A stretch of DNA of 64,000 nucleotides from NCBI RefSeq assembly GCF_001180325.1, contig NZ_CVSZ01000035.1:186001-250000 (forward strand), in the 5' to 3' direction. Shown in pieces: positions 10,956 through 20,649 of this stretch. Each line of letters begins with the position of its first letter. The stretch's first letter is position 1. The notes below the pieces were generated by a model. That model saw only the letters and a program-made list of their open reading frames with translations, searched no databases and was not told the origin of the DNA. Position numbers and translations under genes: made by a program. This stretch comes from Prochlorococcus marinus (GTDB lineage Bacteria > Cyanobacteriota > Cyanobacteriia > PCC-6307 > Cyanobiaceae).

Positions 10956-11269
10956 TTAATTTTATTATTTAAAATTTTATTAAGGAGATCAATTTGCTTA
11001 TTGATACCTTCAATTTCATTTAAAGCTTTTTTTATTTTGGAATCTTGATAAGTATTTGAGGACTCATTTTCTTGAATATTTTCCGCTTTTTCCATTCTTG
11101 AGGCTTCTTCGATTATGGATTCTTTCAAACTATCAAATTCTTTTTTGAGAATTTCTGGAGCATCCTGAGCAATATTTGTTGCTTCTTCAATTTTTTCAAC
11201 TAATATCTCGTTTAATTTTTCGGTTACTTTCTTAATGGCAGCTTTTAAAAGGTAGTCAGAGTTGGTCAT
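10952..11269 (-). CDS. Small charged helical protein coupled to ABC1 kinase
   Basis: I do not recognise a named family. The 105 residues are almost entirely polar and predicted helical, rich in Lys and Glu, with heptad-like spacing in the C-terminal part (about residues 75-102) that suggests a coiled coil. There is no signal peptide or membrane segment. Its stop overlaps the ABC1 kinase start by four bases, so the two are probably translated together and may work together. That link is inferred from context only. Confidence 0.7.
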   Translation of the reverse strand: MTNSDYLLKAAIKKVTEKLNEILVEKIEEATNIAQDAPEILKKEFDSLKESIIEEASRMEKAENIQENESSNTYQDSKIKKALNEIEGINKQIDLLNKILNNKIK

Positions 11270-11521
11270 AAAAAATATATTGTTTCTACGGCAATTGTTT
11301 TTCGATATGAACTAATAATAGATCAATACAGAACATTTCACGTAACTGATCATTTTGATAATTAATTTTTTATGTTTTCCTATGTAAGTTTGTTTCTATA
11401 TTATGCTTTTTTCTCTTTTTTCTTTTAACTTATATTTATAAACATGGTTAGGTATTTAAATTAAAGATTTCTTCTAACCAAAAGCTCATCTAATTAACTA
11501 CTAAAATGGAGTTTTATTAAA

Positions 11522-12478
11522 TTGGAAATCATCGAGTCAGATGTAGTTATTATCGGAGGAGGCCCGGCCGGATGTACTTGCGCACTTTATACATCTCGTT
11601 CAAACTTAAAGACAGTAATTTTAGATAAAAATCCATCTGTTGGAGCCTTAGCAATAACCCATCAAATAGCTAACTATCCAGGTGTTCCGGTTGATATAAG
11701 TGGGGAAAAATTACTTACTCTAATGAGAGAACAGGCTGTGCAATACGGCACAGACTATAGAAGAGCACAAGTGTTTGGAATAGACGCTAGTGGAGAATGG
11801 AAAATGGTTTATACACCAGAAGGCACTTTCAAAGCTAAAGCACTTGTACTCGCAAGTGGTGCAATGGGTAGGCCTGCATCATTTAAGGGTGAAGCGGATT
11901 TTCTTGGCAAAGGAGTAAGTTATTGTGCTACATGTGATGGAGCTTTTTATAAAAATAGAGAAGTTGCTGTTGTTGGAGTGAATAAGGAGGCAATTGAAGA
12001 GGCAACTGTTCTAACTAAATTCGCATCAACCGTGCATTGGATTACATCAAGTGATCCTAAATCAGATAACCAAGAAGCTATGGAATTGATGGATAATTCA
12101 AATATAAAACATTGGAGTAGAACAAGATTATTAGAAATATTGGGAGATGATATGGGTGTTAATGGGGTCGTTGTAAAAAATAAGCAAGAGGAAAATCCTA
12201 TCAATTTAACTTTAGATGGAGTGTTTGTCTACATGAGTGGTTCGAAACCGATTACTGATTTTTTAGGGGATCAAATTGCTTTAAAAGAAGACGGAGGAGT
12301 TATTGTGGATGACTTTATGTCTACAAATTCTGATGGAGTATGGGCTATTGGAGATATAAGAAACACACCATTTAAGCAAGCCGTAGTTGCAGCTTCTGAC
12401 GGATGTATTGCTGCGATGTCAATTGATAGATATTTAAATAGTAGAAAAAATATAAGAGTAGATTGGATTCATTCTTAA
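11522..12478 (+). CDS. trxB: Thioredoxin-reductase-like flavoprotein lacking NADPH motifs
   Basis: FAD-dependent disulfide oxidoreductase of the thioredoxin reductase fold, 318 residues, starting at TTG. The FAD parts are intact: GGGPAGC near residue 12, and GDIRNTPFKQAVVAASDG near residue 280. The redox pair is CATC at Cys135 and Cys138. The NADPH domain has lost its marks: where a normal enzyme has GGGDSAxEEA this one has VGVNKEAIEEA (about 151-161), and the HRRxxxR motif is replaced by HWITSSDPK (172-180). This resembles the NADPH-independent cyanobacterial relatives (DDOR/FFTR types) that I recall from the literature. The electron donor is therefore uncertain, and the symbol is only the customary one. 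Confidence 0.82.
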   Translation: MEIIESDVVIIGGGPAGCTCALYTSRSNLKTVILDKNPSVGALAITHQIANYPGVPVDISGEKLLTLMREQAVQYGTDYRRAQVFGIDASGEWKMVYTPEGTFKAKALVLASGAMGRPASFKGEADFLGKGVSYCATCDGAFYKNREVAVVGVNKEAIEEATVLTKFASTVHWITSSDPKSDNQEAMELMDNSNIKHWSRTRLLEILGDDMGVNGVVVKNKQEENPINLTLDGVFVYMSGSKPITDFLGDQIALKEDGGVIVDDFMSTNSDGVWAIGDIRNTPFKQAVVAASDGCIAAMSIDRYLNSRKNIRVDWIHS

Positions 12479-12498
12479 AAAAATATTTCTGCTTAAAT

Positions 12499-12780
12499 TT
12501 AAAGAGGTGTTGCTTCAGAAATATAAGCAACTCCTCCGTAATAGCTCAAATCGTCCCTGATATTATCTCTCATTTTATCTATTAATTCTTGCTCGCAAAA
12601 AACAATTACATGAGCATTCGCTCCTAATCCTGTAAATTCCATATCTTCTGTAACAACTCTTTCAGGACCTCTGCCTGTGGCGTGTTTCATAACGGTATAT
12701 CCAGGAACATTAGCTTTTTCTAATGTTTTAATGATTGCATCTAGTTCTCTTTCACTAAATATCAAGTCTAATCTTTTCAT
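12499..12780 (-). CDS. sbtB: PII-like bicarbonate-uptake regulator SbtB (short form)
   Basis: Adenine-nucleotide-binding PII-like trimer that gates the SbtA transporter. The 93 residues show a ferredoxin-like PII core, with the T-loop region around the GRGPE segment (residues 36-40) and the YGGVAYISEA strand at the end. The call is anchored by position: the gene begins three bases after sbtA. The protein stops at residue 93 and has no C-terminal CGPxGC redox loop, which the freshwater SbtB I recall carries. Ligand and redox control may therefore differ. Confidence 0.88.
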   Translation of the reverse strand: MKRLDLIFSERELDAIIKTLEKANVPGYTVMKHATGRGPERVVTEDMEFTGLGANAHVIVFCEQELIDKMRDNIRDDLSYYGGVAYISEATPL

Positions 12781-12783
12781 TTT

Positions 12784-13782
12784 TTATAGAGGGGAAAGTG
12801 GGATAATGGAATTTACTAAACTCATATATATGGGAATACCAAGAACTATATTGAATGGGAAAGTTAGACCTAGTGTAGTTGAAATATAATAACTAGATTT
12901 AGCCTCTGGAACTGTCATCCTCATCGCTGCAGGAACTGCTAAATAAGAGGCGCTTGCACATAAAACCACAAATAAAAGTGCGTTGCCAGGTCCTAAAGAT
13001 AAAAATCTTGCAACGAAAACACCAATAAATGCGTTAAATAAAGGCATAAAAATGGCAAATCCAATCAAGAACGAACCCGCATTTTTGAGTCTCGGCAATC
13101 TTTGAGCAGCAACTATTCCCATATCTAACAAGAAGAAGCATTCTGCTCCATAGAATAATTGTCCAGTAAAAGGCTCCATTTTTTCAATTCCTGAGGGATT
13201 ACTGGAAGCAGTGAGAAATCCTACAATCAAGCTTGAGAGCAATAAATAAACTGATCCATTCAAAAGTGATTCGTGTAATATTGCGCTTAGATGCATTTTT
13301 CTTGATTTTGGTCTATTTTTTGGAGCTGCAAATTTCACAAGTAATAATCCAACAATTATTGCAGGAGACTCCATTAAAGCTAAAGCGCCAACCATAAACC
13401 CATCAAAAGCTATTTTTTGACTTTCTAAAAAACTTTCTGCAGAGATAAATGTAACAGCACTAATTGAACCGTATGCTGCTGCTATCGCGGCTGAATTAAA
13501 GACATCAAACTTAAATCTTAAAATTAAAAATCCAATCAGCGGGATTACTAGTGACATCAGTATTGCAGCACTTAAAGTAGGCAATACTTGATCTGTAAAA
13601 CCACTTTTCTGTATCTCTATACCTCCTTTAAAACCAATAGCTAGGAGTAGGTATAAGGAGAAGAGTTTAGGTAATGGAGCTGGTATCTCTAAATCAGATT
13701 TAAAGAGTACTGATATTGCTCCAATCAAAAAGAAAAGAACTGGCGGGGCTAATACATTTTGCAGAATTGGACTTATTTCCAT
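12784..13782 (-). CDS. sbtA: Sodium-dependent bicarbonate transporter SbtA
   Basis: Inducible high-affinity Na+/HCO3- symporter of the plasma membrane in the carbon-concentrating mechanism. The 332 residues form about ten membrane helices in two halves. The cytoplasmic linker near residues 170-190 (KFAAPKNRPKSRKM) is shorter than in the roughly 370-residue freshwater protein. It lies between bicA and sbtB on one strand with gaps of six and three bases, so all three are almost certainly one operon. Marine SbtA homologues are divergent, so actual bicarbonate transport is inferred. Confidence 0.88.
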   Translation of the reverse strand: MEISPILQNVLAPPVLFFLIGAISVLFKSDLEIPAPLPKLFSLYLLLAIGFKGGIEIQKSGFTDQVLPTLSAAILMSLVIPLIGFLILRFKFDVFNSAAIAAAYGSISAVTFISAESFLESQKIAFDGFMVGALALMESPAIIVGLLLVKFAAPKNRPKSRKMHLSAILHESLLNGSVYLLLSSLIVGFLTASSNPSGIEKMEPFTGQLFYGAECFFLLDMGIVAAQRLPRLKNAGSFLIGFAIFMPLFNAFIGVFVARFLSLGPGNALLFVVLCASASYLAVPAAMRMTVPEAKSSYYISTTLGLTFPFNIVLGIPIYMSLVNSIIPLSPL

Positions 13783-13788
13783 AAATTA

Positions 13789-15456
13789 TTAGGCTATTTC
13801 ATTTAGAGCAGTTTCTAAAGCTTCTTTTCTTGTTTCAATAATGCCTTCAACTCCAAACTTAGCTAATCTATCTTTTACTTTTTCATTAGCACCTGCAACA
13901 AATGCTTTTCTGGAATTATTTTTTGCTTCTTGCATCATATCTTCTATTGCCAGAGTCGCGGTCACTCCAAGTCTTGGAACATCAGTGATATCTAATATCA
14001 AAACTTTGTAGTTTCTTACAAGCATCATTCTCTCAGATATACCTTTAGCTGCTCCAAAACTAAGTGGTCCTTTAAGTCTAAATAGCATTACTTCTCCTGA
14101 ACATCTATCTAGTAGTGCTTTTTCATCAGCAGGTAATGCATTTTTAGCTTGATCATCTTTTGATAAAGGATTATCCTCATCCATACCTTCTAGTTGAGTT
14201 TCAGTTATTGAATCGATAGTGAGCATATTTGCTATGAATACACCTACTAAAACTGCCCAAATTAAATCCCAAAAAACTGTCATCAAAAGTACGCCATACA
14301 TTACTACTGAAGTTTTTAAAGATAATTTGTGAGCCCTCCTTAAAAATCCCCAATCAATAATATCTAAACCTACTTTTATAAGGATTCCTGCTAGTAACGC
14401 AGTTGGTATTTGCTCAGCTAAAGGTCCCGCACCAACTAAAACTATCAACAATACAACTGAGTGAACCATACCAGAGATAGGAGTTGATCCTCCAGATTTA
14501 ACATTTATGACTGTTCTCATTGTTGCTCCTGCTCCAGGTAAACCTGAAAACAGACCTGCAACTGCATTTCCTATCCCTTGACCAATAAGTTCTCTATCAG
14601 AATTATGTTTTGTTTGAGAGATATTGTCTGCTACTAGAGATGTCAGTAAGGAGTCAATTGCGCCAAGTACTGCTAGGACCAATCCTGCTTTGAAAATAAT
14701 TGGGAAATATTGATTAAAACTTGGGAAATTTAAAGATGGAACTCCCCTTGGAATTTCTCCAATTCTATCAATTGCTCCATCTCCAAAAATTAATATTGAT
14801 ATTGGAGTAACTATCAATAGTGCCAAGAGAGGAGAAGGTACCCACTGACTTATTTTTCTAGGAGTTAGAAATACTATACCTAGTGTCATTATTGCAACTC
14901 CAATAGCAGCACCATTGGGCTGGAAATTTGAAAATACAGTAGTTAAAGATTCGACTACTCCACCTCGAGTGCTAATTCCAAGTAATGGTCCAATCTGAAG
15001 CGCAATGATTATTACTCCAATACCAGACATAAATCCTGAAACAACAGAATATGGAACTAAAGTAATGTATTTACCTAGTTTTAGAATCCCGAATAATATT
15101 TGCAGTAAGCCGCCAATGACTACCGCTGCCATAACTAAAGGTAAAATTTGTCCTGCAGAAAGATCTCTTGGAACCCCTACTGCGGCCAAGCCTGCTACTA
15201 CACCTGCAACAGTTACACTCATGGGACCGGTAGGTCCACTAACTTGAGCAGGTGTTCCGCCGAATAATGCGGCTAAAAAACCAACTACTACTGCTCCATA
15301 AAGTCCATAAATTGCTCCGCCAGGTCCTAACGCAGCATTTCCAAAAGCAAGAGCGAGAGGTAAAGCCACTACTGCGGCTGTGATGCCTCCTAGAATATCG
15401 CCTCTTACATTTTTCAGATGAAATCCATTAATTATGTTCAAAGATGCTTTCCTCAA
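13789..15456 (-). CDS. bicA: SulP-family bicarbonate transporter BicA
   Basis: Sodium-dependent, high-flux bicarbonate transporter, SLC26/SulP fold. The 555 residues contain a long membrane domain with the conserved ALPLALAFG segment and GPTGPMSV, then a cytoplasmic STAS domain from about residue 445 (LFRLKGPLSFGAAK, VLILDITDVPRLG). SulP proteins also carry sulfate, but the following sbtA and sbtB genes make bicarbonate more likely. The start is uncertain: the first TTG at 15456 overlaps a GAGG that is well placed as ribosome binding site for a second TTG at 15441, which would remove five residues. Confidence 0.87.
   Translation of the reverse strand: MRKASLNIINGFHLKNVRGDILGGITAAVVALPLALAFGNAALGPGGAIYGLYGAVVVGFLAALFGGTPAQVSGPTGPMSVTVAGVVAGLAAVGVPRDLSAGQILPLVMAAVVIGGLLQILFGILKLGKYITLVPYSVVSGFMSGIGVIIIALQIGPLLGISTRGGVVESLTTVFSNFQPNGAAIGVAIMTLGIVFLTPRKISQWVPSPLLALLIVTPISILIFGDGAIDRIGEIPRGVPSLNFPSFNQYFPIIFKAGLVLAVLGAIDSLLTSLVADNISQTKHNSDRELIGQGIGNAVAGLFSGLPGAGATMRTVINVKSGGSTPISGMVHSVVLLIVLVGAGPLAEQIPTALLAGILIKVGLDIIDWGFLRRAHKLSLKTSVVMYGVLLMTVFWDLIWAVLVGVFIANMLTIDSITETQLEGMDEDNPLSKDDQAKNALPADEKALLDRCSGEVMLFRLKGPLSFGAAKGISERMMLVRNYKVLILDITDVPRLGVTATLAIEDMMQEAKNNSRKAFVAGANEKVKDRLAKFGVEGIIETRKEALETALNEIA
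15439..15455 (-). promoter_or_regulatory. Ribosome binding site suggesting a later bicA start
   Basis: On the minus strand GAGG at 15452-15455 is followed eight bases later by a TTG at 15439-15441, in frame with bicA. The longer reading frame begins at a TTG that overlaps this GAGG. The spacing favours the downstream TTG as the true start. Seen directly; the choice is inferred. Confidence 0.5.
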
Positions 15457-15664
15457 AATAAATACTTAACTAAAAGATATTATCTCTAAATGATGTAAAT
15501 TTGTGAAAAATGAAGATTGTGCAAAATATTTTTGTAACTTTTTTTGCTCTTATTAAATAAATTTTAGTTAATTTTCCTGAACAAAAGTAGTCTCTGATTA
15601 ATTTTTGTGCGAGGCAAGCGATTAATGTATTAGATAAATATTTTTCAATTTAAATAATATTCAA

Positions 15665-16666
15665 ATGAATTCGATTATTCGTCCAAGAAGATTAAGAAGA
15701 AATGAGGCAATTAGAGAAATGGTTAGAGAAAACCATCTAACGGCATCGGACTTTATATATCCATTATTTATTCATGAAAAAGATTTTAAAGAGGACATTT
15801 CAGCAATGCCCGGAACTTATAGATGGGATATTAATGGCTTAATAAAGGAGGTTACTAGGGCATGGGAATTGGGAATAAGGTGTGTGGTTCTTTTCCCAAA
15901 AGTTGACGATAGCTTAAAGACTGAAGATGGAGCAGAATGTTTTAATGAACATGGTTTAATACCTAAAGCTATTCGAATATTAAAAAAAGAGATTCCAGAA
16001 ATGGCAATAATGACAGATGTTGCCTTGGACCCATACTCTTGTGATGGACATGATGGCTTAGTTGATGAAACTGGCAAAATATTGAACGATGAAACAATCG
16101 AAATTTTAAAAAAACAAGCTTTAACTCAAGCTAGAGCTGGAGCAGATTTTATTGGCCCTAGTGACATGATGGATGGGAGGGTTGGAGCAATTAGATCTGC
16201 TCTTGATAGTGAAGGATTTAGTGATGTAGGTATTATTAGTTATACAGCTAAATATTCATCTGCTTATTATGGTCCGTTTAGAACTGCTTTAGATTCGGCT
16301 CCTAGAGAAAATAGTAAGAAAGTAATTCCAGACAATAAGTCAACATATCAAATGGACCCTGCCAATTCAAAAGAGGCTTTAATTGAATCTGCATTGGATC
16401 AGTATGAAGGAGCTGATATTTTGATGGTAAAACCAGGAATTTCATATTTGGATATTGTTTATAGACTAAGCACATTTTCTAATAAGCCCATAGCTGCATA
16501 CAACGTTAGTGGGGAGTATTCCATGGTAAAGTCTGCTGCTATGAAGAACTGGATTAATGAAAAAGATATTGTTTTAGAGACATTGCTTAGTTTTAAAAGA
16601 GCAGGAGCAAAATTAATACTCACTTATCATGCTTGTGATGCATCTCTATGGTTGCAGGATACTTAA
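15665..16666 (+). CDS. hemB: Delta-aminolevulinic acid dehydratase (porphobilinogen synthase)
   Basis: Condenses two 5-aminolevulinate molecules to porphobilinogen for chlorophyll, haem and bilins. The 333 residues start with NSIIRPRRLRRNEAIREMV. Both active-site lysines are visible, in SYTAKYSSAYYGPFR and in MVKPGISYLD, along with the GPSDMMDGRV loop. The metal site reads DVALDPYSCDGHDG, the aspartate-rich form of plants and cyanobacteria that uses magnesium, rather than the three-cysteine zinc site. It is divergent from bicA across 208 bases in which I see no clear promoter. Confidence 0.97.
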   Translation: MNSIIRPRRLRRNEAIREMVRENHLTASDFIYPLFIHEKDFKEDISAMPGTYRWDINGLIKEVTRAWELGIRCVVLFPKVDDSLKTEDGAECFNEHGLIPKAIRILKKEIPEMAIMTDVALDPYSCDGHDGLVDETGKILNDETIEILKKQALTQARAGADFIGPSDMMDGRVGAIRSALDSEGFSDVGIISYTAKYSSAYYGPFRTALDSAPRENSKKVIPDNKSTYQMDPANSKEALIESALDQYEGADILMVKPGISYLDIVYRLSTFSNKPIAAYNVSGEYSMVKSAAMKNWINEKDIVLETLLSFKRAGAKLILTYHACDASLWLQDT

Positions 16667-16728
16667 AAACTCATTATTAACAAAAATTTGGTTTATTCTT
16701 AGATAAATAATAAATTAATTGCTTAGTT

Positions 16729-17115
16729 TTGAAGTTTTCACAAGGAGTAAATAGGATTGGTCACATTGCACTTAGAGTAGAGGATCTCGAAAGGGCGAAA
16801 TCTTTTTATATTAAGCTGGGTATGAAATTGGTTTGGGATGATAAAGATTGGTCTTACTTGGAGGCAGGTAAAGGGAAAGATGGACTTGCCTTGTTAGGCC
16901 CTAGCTACAAAGCTGCGGGACCTCACTTTGCTTTTCATTTTGAAAATAAAAAAGAAGTGGAAAATATTCAAAATGATTTAAAAAATTCTGGTGTAAAAGT
17001 TGGTCCTTTACATGAGCATAGAGATGGAACAGCATCTTTTTATATGAAAGATACTGAAGGAAACTGGCTTGAGATGCTTTATGTTCCTCCTGAGGGTATT
17101 CAATCGAATACTTGA
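16729..17115 (+). CDS. Glyoxalase/VOC superfamily protein
   Basis: Vicinal-oxygen-chelate fold protein of 128 residues. Two beta-alpha-beta repeats are visible: an N-terminal IGHIALRVEDLERAKSFYIKLGMKLVW and a C-terminal half ending FYMKDTEGNWLEMLY. The metal positions typical of the fold are present as His near residue 12 and Glu near residue 117. Substrate is not predictable; lactoylglutathione lyase and dioxygenase relatives are both possible. The start used is a TTG, with no obvious ribosome binding site. It lies 62 bases after hemB and 12 before mutS2, and is likely co-transcribed with mutS2. Confidence 0.8.
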   Translation: MKFSQGVNRIGHIALRVEDLERAKSFYIKLGMKLVWDDKDWSYLEAGKGKDGLALLGPSYKAAGPHFAFHFENKKEVENIQNDLKNSGVKVGPLHEHRDGTASFYMKDTEGNWLEMLYVPPEGIQSNT

Positions 17116-17127
17116 TTCTTTTTTTGT

Positions 17128-19539
17128 ATGCAAGAGAAAAGTTATTCTAAAAAATCATATTCAGATAACACCTTAGAAGAAGAATCTATAAACCTTTTAG
17201 AGTGGGATTCATTAAAAACCCATTTATCTTCCTTCGCCTCAACGGAAATGGGTAAACGATCAATTTTAAGTTTTGTTATACCTTCAGAATACGAGGCATC
17301 TAAAAGACTTTTGAATGAAACTGTTGAAATTAATGAGTTAGAAAAAAATTTAGATAAATCAATTAGTTTTTCTGGTGTTTTTGATATTAGTAGAAATATT
17401 GAAATTTGTTCGAAGGGAGGTGTAATTTCATCTTCTGAATTGTTAGAAATAGCGAAAACAATTGCTGCAGCAAGAAATTTAAAAAAAATCTTATTAGATT
17501 ATGAACAAAGGCCTTATATTTCATCATTCACAAAAAATTTAATTGACCATCAGAATATCGAAACGATTTTTAAAAAAGGCATTGAATCCAATGGAAGGAT
17601 TTCAGACAATGCTAGTAATGAACTATCTATTCTTAGAAAAGAATTTTTATCTAAGAAACTTGAAAGAAAAATATTAGTTGAAAAATTTATTCAAAAGAAT
17701 TTAGCTTATTTGCAAGATACTACTATTGGAGATCGATATGGAAGGCCTGTTTTAGCAGTGAAAGTTAATTATGTAGATAAATTTAAAGGAATAATTCATG
17801 ACTCTTCATCTTCAGGAAATACAGTATATTTTGAGCCTGAAAGTGTAGTAACTAAAGGTAATAAGATTGCTTCTTTAGAGGCTAGGATCACAGCAGAAGA
17901 ATTTAAATTACTTAAGAAATGGTCCCAGGTTGTTAGTGATAATTCAGAAAATCTTATTGAAATGGCATCCATTTTATTGAGATTAGAAAATGCCCTAACT
18001 CGTTCAAGATATTCGAAATGGATTGGAGGCAAAACTCCTACTTTTGAGAAAAGTCCTATTATTTCTTTAATTGGTTTTTCTCATCCGTTATTGATTTGGG
18101 AACATAAGAAAAAAGGAGCCCCTTCACCAGTAGCTGTCGATTTTTATGTAAATAGGAATATTAAAGTTGTAGCTATTACAGGTCCAAATACTGGAGGTAA
18201 AACAGCAGCTTTAAAAGGTTTGGGCTTGTCTTTACTTATGGCTAGAGCAGGATTATTGATACCTTCAACTAATAATCCTATTATCCCTTTTTGTCCAAAT
18301 ATATATGTGGATATAGGAGATAATCAATCATTAGAAGAAAATTTATCTACCTTCAGTGGGCACATATCCCGCATAAAAGAAATATTAGATTCACTTGATT
18401 ATAAGAAAGGATTGTCGGTTGTTTTGCTAGATGAGATTGGATCTGGCACAGATCCTCTTGAAGGAAGTGCTCTTGCGATGGCTTTATTAAAAGAATTTGC
18501 AAATAAATCTGATATCACTTTTGCAACAACACATTATGGAGATATTAAGGCTTTAAAATATAACGACTCAAGATTTGAAAACGTATCAGTTGCCTTTGAT
18601 GAGGATTCTTTGAAGCCAAAATATATACTCAACTGGGGTATTCCTGGGAGAAGTAATGCTTTGTCAATTTCAAAGAGAATTGGTCTCGATGAAAGCATAC
18701 TCAATGAAGCTGCAAATTATCTAAAGCCAAAAGAAGTTGACAATATTAACAGTATTATCAAAGGACTTGAGGAAGAGAAGATTAAACAACAAAATTCTGC
18801 AGAAGCTGCTGCAGAATTGATTGCAAGGACTGAAATATTACATGATGAACTGAAGAGAAATTATGAATATCAAAAAATAAATGCTGAAAAAATCCAGGAA
18901 ATAGAAAGGTCTAAATTATCAAAACATATCGTGTCCGCTAAAAAAGAGGTAATAGATTTGATTAAAAAATTAAGAGATAAAAATGTTAATGGAGAGGATA
19001 CGAGAATTATTGGAAAAAGATTAAAGGAAATTGAGACGGAACATTTAACCCAAAAAAAATTTGAAAAGTCAATATCATGGAATCCTCAGGTAGGCGATTT
19101 TGTAAAAATTAAAAGTCTAAATAGTACGGGACAAATTGTAGATTTAGATAAAAAAGGTGGTTTTTACGAAGTTAAATGTGGTTCATTTAGAAGCACATTA
19201 TCTATAAATGACTTTGAAGGTATTAATGGAGAAAAGCCTAATTTCAAAAGTTCAAAAATTGAGATCAAGTCTAAAAGGGAAGATTTTTCTTTTTCTAAAA
19301 TTAGAACGAGTAAAAATACAATTGACGTAAGGGGGCTAAGAGTTCATGAAGCCGAAATAATTATTGAAGAGAAAATTAGAAAATTTCATGGACCGCTCTG
19401 GATTGTTCATGGAATTGGCACAGGGAAATTAAAAAAAGGACTAAGAAATTGGTTATCAGGTTTAAATTATGTTGATAAGATTGAAGATGCAGCCAACAAT
19501 GAGGGTGGGCCTGGTTGCAGTATTGCGTGGATAAAATAA
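17128..19539 (+). CDS. mutS2: Endonuclease MutS2 (Smr-domain MutS paralogue)
   Basis: Ribosome-rescue or recombination-suppressing relative of MutS. The 803 residues lack the mismatch-recognition domain of MutS. They contain the core and clamp, the ATPase with Walker A GPNTGGKT near residue 352 and Walker B LLDEIGSGTDPLEGSAL, a long charged coiled coil (about 540-640), a KOW-like segment, and a C-terminal Smr nuclease domain beginning TIDVRGLRVHEAE near residue 730 with the GIGTGKLKKGLR motif. It is followed by obg after 41 bases. Confidence 0.95.
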   Translation: MQEKSYSKKSYSDNTLEEESINLLEWDSLKTHLSSFASTEMGKRSILSFVIPSEYEASKRLLNETVEINELEKNLDKSISFSGVFDISRNIEICSKGGVISSSELLEIAKTIAAARNLKKILLDYEQRPYISSFTKNLIDHQNIETIFKKGIESNGRISDNASNELSILRKEFLSKKLERKILVEKFIQKNLAYLQDTTIGDRYGRPVLAVKVNYVDKFKGIIHDSSSSGNTVYFEPESVVTKGNKIASLEARITAEEFKLLKKWSQVVSDNSENLIEMASILLRLENALTRSRYSKWIGGKTPTFEKSPIISLIGFSHPLLIWEHKKKGAPSPVAVDFYVNRNIKVVAITGPNTGGKTAALKGLGLSLLMARAGLLIPSTNNPIIPFCPNIYVDIGDNQSLEENLSTFSGHISRIKEILDSLDYKKGLSVVLLDEIGSGTDPLEGSALAMALLKEFANKSDITFATTHYGDIKALKYNDSRFENVSVAFDEDSLKPKYILNWGIPGRSNALSISKRIGLDESILNEAANYLKPKEVDNINSIIKGLEEEKIKQQNSAEAAAELIARTEILHDELKRNYEYQKINAEKIQEIERSKLSKHIVSAKKEVIDLIKKLRDKNVNGEDTRIIGKRLKEIETEHLTQKKFEKSISWNPQVGDFVKIKSLNSTGQIVDLDKKGGFYEVKCGSFRSTLSINDFEGINGEKPNFKSSKIEIKSKREDFSFSKIRTSKNTIDVRGLRVHEAEIIIEEKIRKFHGPLWIVHGIGTGKLKKGLRNWLSGLNYVDKIEDAANNEGGPGCSIAWIK

Positions 19540-19580
19540 AATTTAAAAAACTTAGAAAAAAATTTAATAAGCGTACTTAA

Positions 19581-20564
19581 GTGCAATTTATTGATCAAGC
19601 AAACATTATTCTTAAAGCTGGAAAAGGTGGCAATGGAATAGTTTCATTTAGAAGAGAAAAATTCGTTCCTGCTGGAGGACCTTCCGGGGGAAATGGTGGC
19701 AGAGGGGGTTCAGTTATTTTGATGGCTGATAATAATCTTCAAACGTTATTAGATTTCAAATTCAAACGTGAAATAATTGCTCAGGATGGATGCAAAGGAG
19801 GTCCTAATAAGAGATCAGGTGCTTCAGGTGAGGATAGAATCCTTAAAGTTCCCTGCGGTACAGAAATAAGGGATATTAAAACTGGCATTATTTTAGGAGA
19901 CTTGACTAAAGATAAACAGAGTTTGACTATTGCCATTGGAGGAAGAGGTGGACATGGTAATGCTTACTATTTAAGTAATCAAAATAGAGCCCCAGAATCA
20001 TTCACTGAAGGAAAAGATGGTGAGATATGGGAGGTCCAATTAGAGCTAAAACTTCTTGCAGAGGTTGGGATTATAGGCCTTCCAAATGCTGGGAAAAGTA
20101 CCTTGATTTCCGTTGTATCATCAGCGCGTCCAAAAATCGCAAATTATCCTTTCACGACTCTAATACCTAATTTAGGTGTAGTAAGAAAAATTGATGGGAA
20201 TGGTTGCCTTTTTGCGGATATTCCTGGATTAATATCTGGTGCAGCTGATGGAGTAGGTTTAGGGCATGATTTTTTAAGGCACATCCAAAGAACGAAGATA
20301 CTTGTTCACTTAATTGATGCAATTGCAGAAAATCCTTTACATGATTTTGAGATTATTGAGCAGGAATTAAAAAAATATGGGAAAGGTCTTATAGATAAAG
20401 AGAGGATAATAGTATTGAATAAAATTGAGCTTGTAGATGATGATTATTTGAAAATAATTACAAAAAAGTTAGAAGATTTATCTAAAAAGAAAGTTTTAGT
20501 TATTTCTTCATCTTTAAAAAAAGGTTTATCTTCACTGCTTTCTGAAGTGTGGAAAAGGATATAA
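19581..20564 (+). CDS. obg: GTPase Obg/CgtA, short form
   Basis: Ribosome-assembly GTPase. The glycine-rich Obg domain covers residues 1-155 ([20 protein letters not shown] and repeats). The G domain follows with G1 GLPNAGKST, switch I NYPFTTL, G3 [22 protein letters not shown] and G4 NKIEL. The protein ends at residue 327 right after the G domain, without the C-terminal OCT domain of some bacteria, which is normal for many cyanobacteria. Start is a GTG at 19581; the protein then opens with the usual [17 protein letters not shown]. Confidence 0.96.
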   Translation: MQFIDQANIILKAGKGGNGIVSFRREKFVPAGGPSGGNGGRGGSVILMADNNLQTLLDFKFKREIIAQDGCKGGPNKRSGASGEDRILKVPCGTEIRDIKTGIILGDLTKDKQSLTIAIGGRGGHGNAYYLSNQNRAPESFTEGKDGEIWEVQLELKLLAEVGIIGLPNAGKSTLISVVSSARPKIANYPFTTLIPNLGVVRKIDGNGCLFADIPGLISGAADGVGLGHDFLRHIQRTKILVHLIDAIAENPLHDFEIIEQELKKYGKGLIDKERIIVLNKIELVDDDYLKIITKKLEDLSKKKVLVISSSLKKGLSSLLSEVWKRI

Positions 20565-20649
20565 CTTAAATTAAAAATTTTTTTGTAAAAAAATATACTT
20601 GATTTACTAATGAAAATTAGTCATAAATAAGATACTTCTTTAAATCAAT

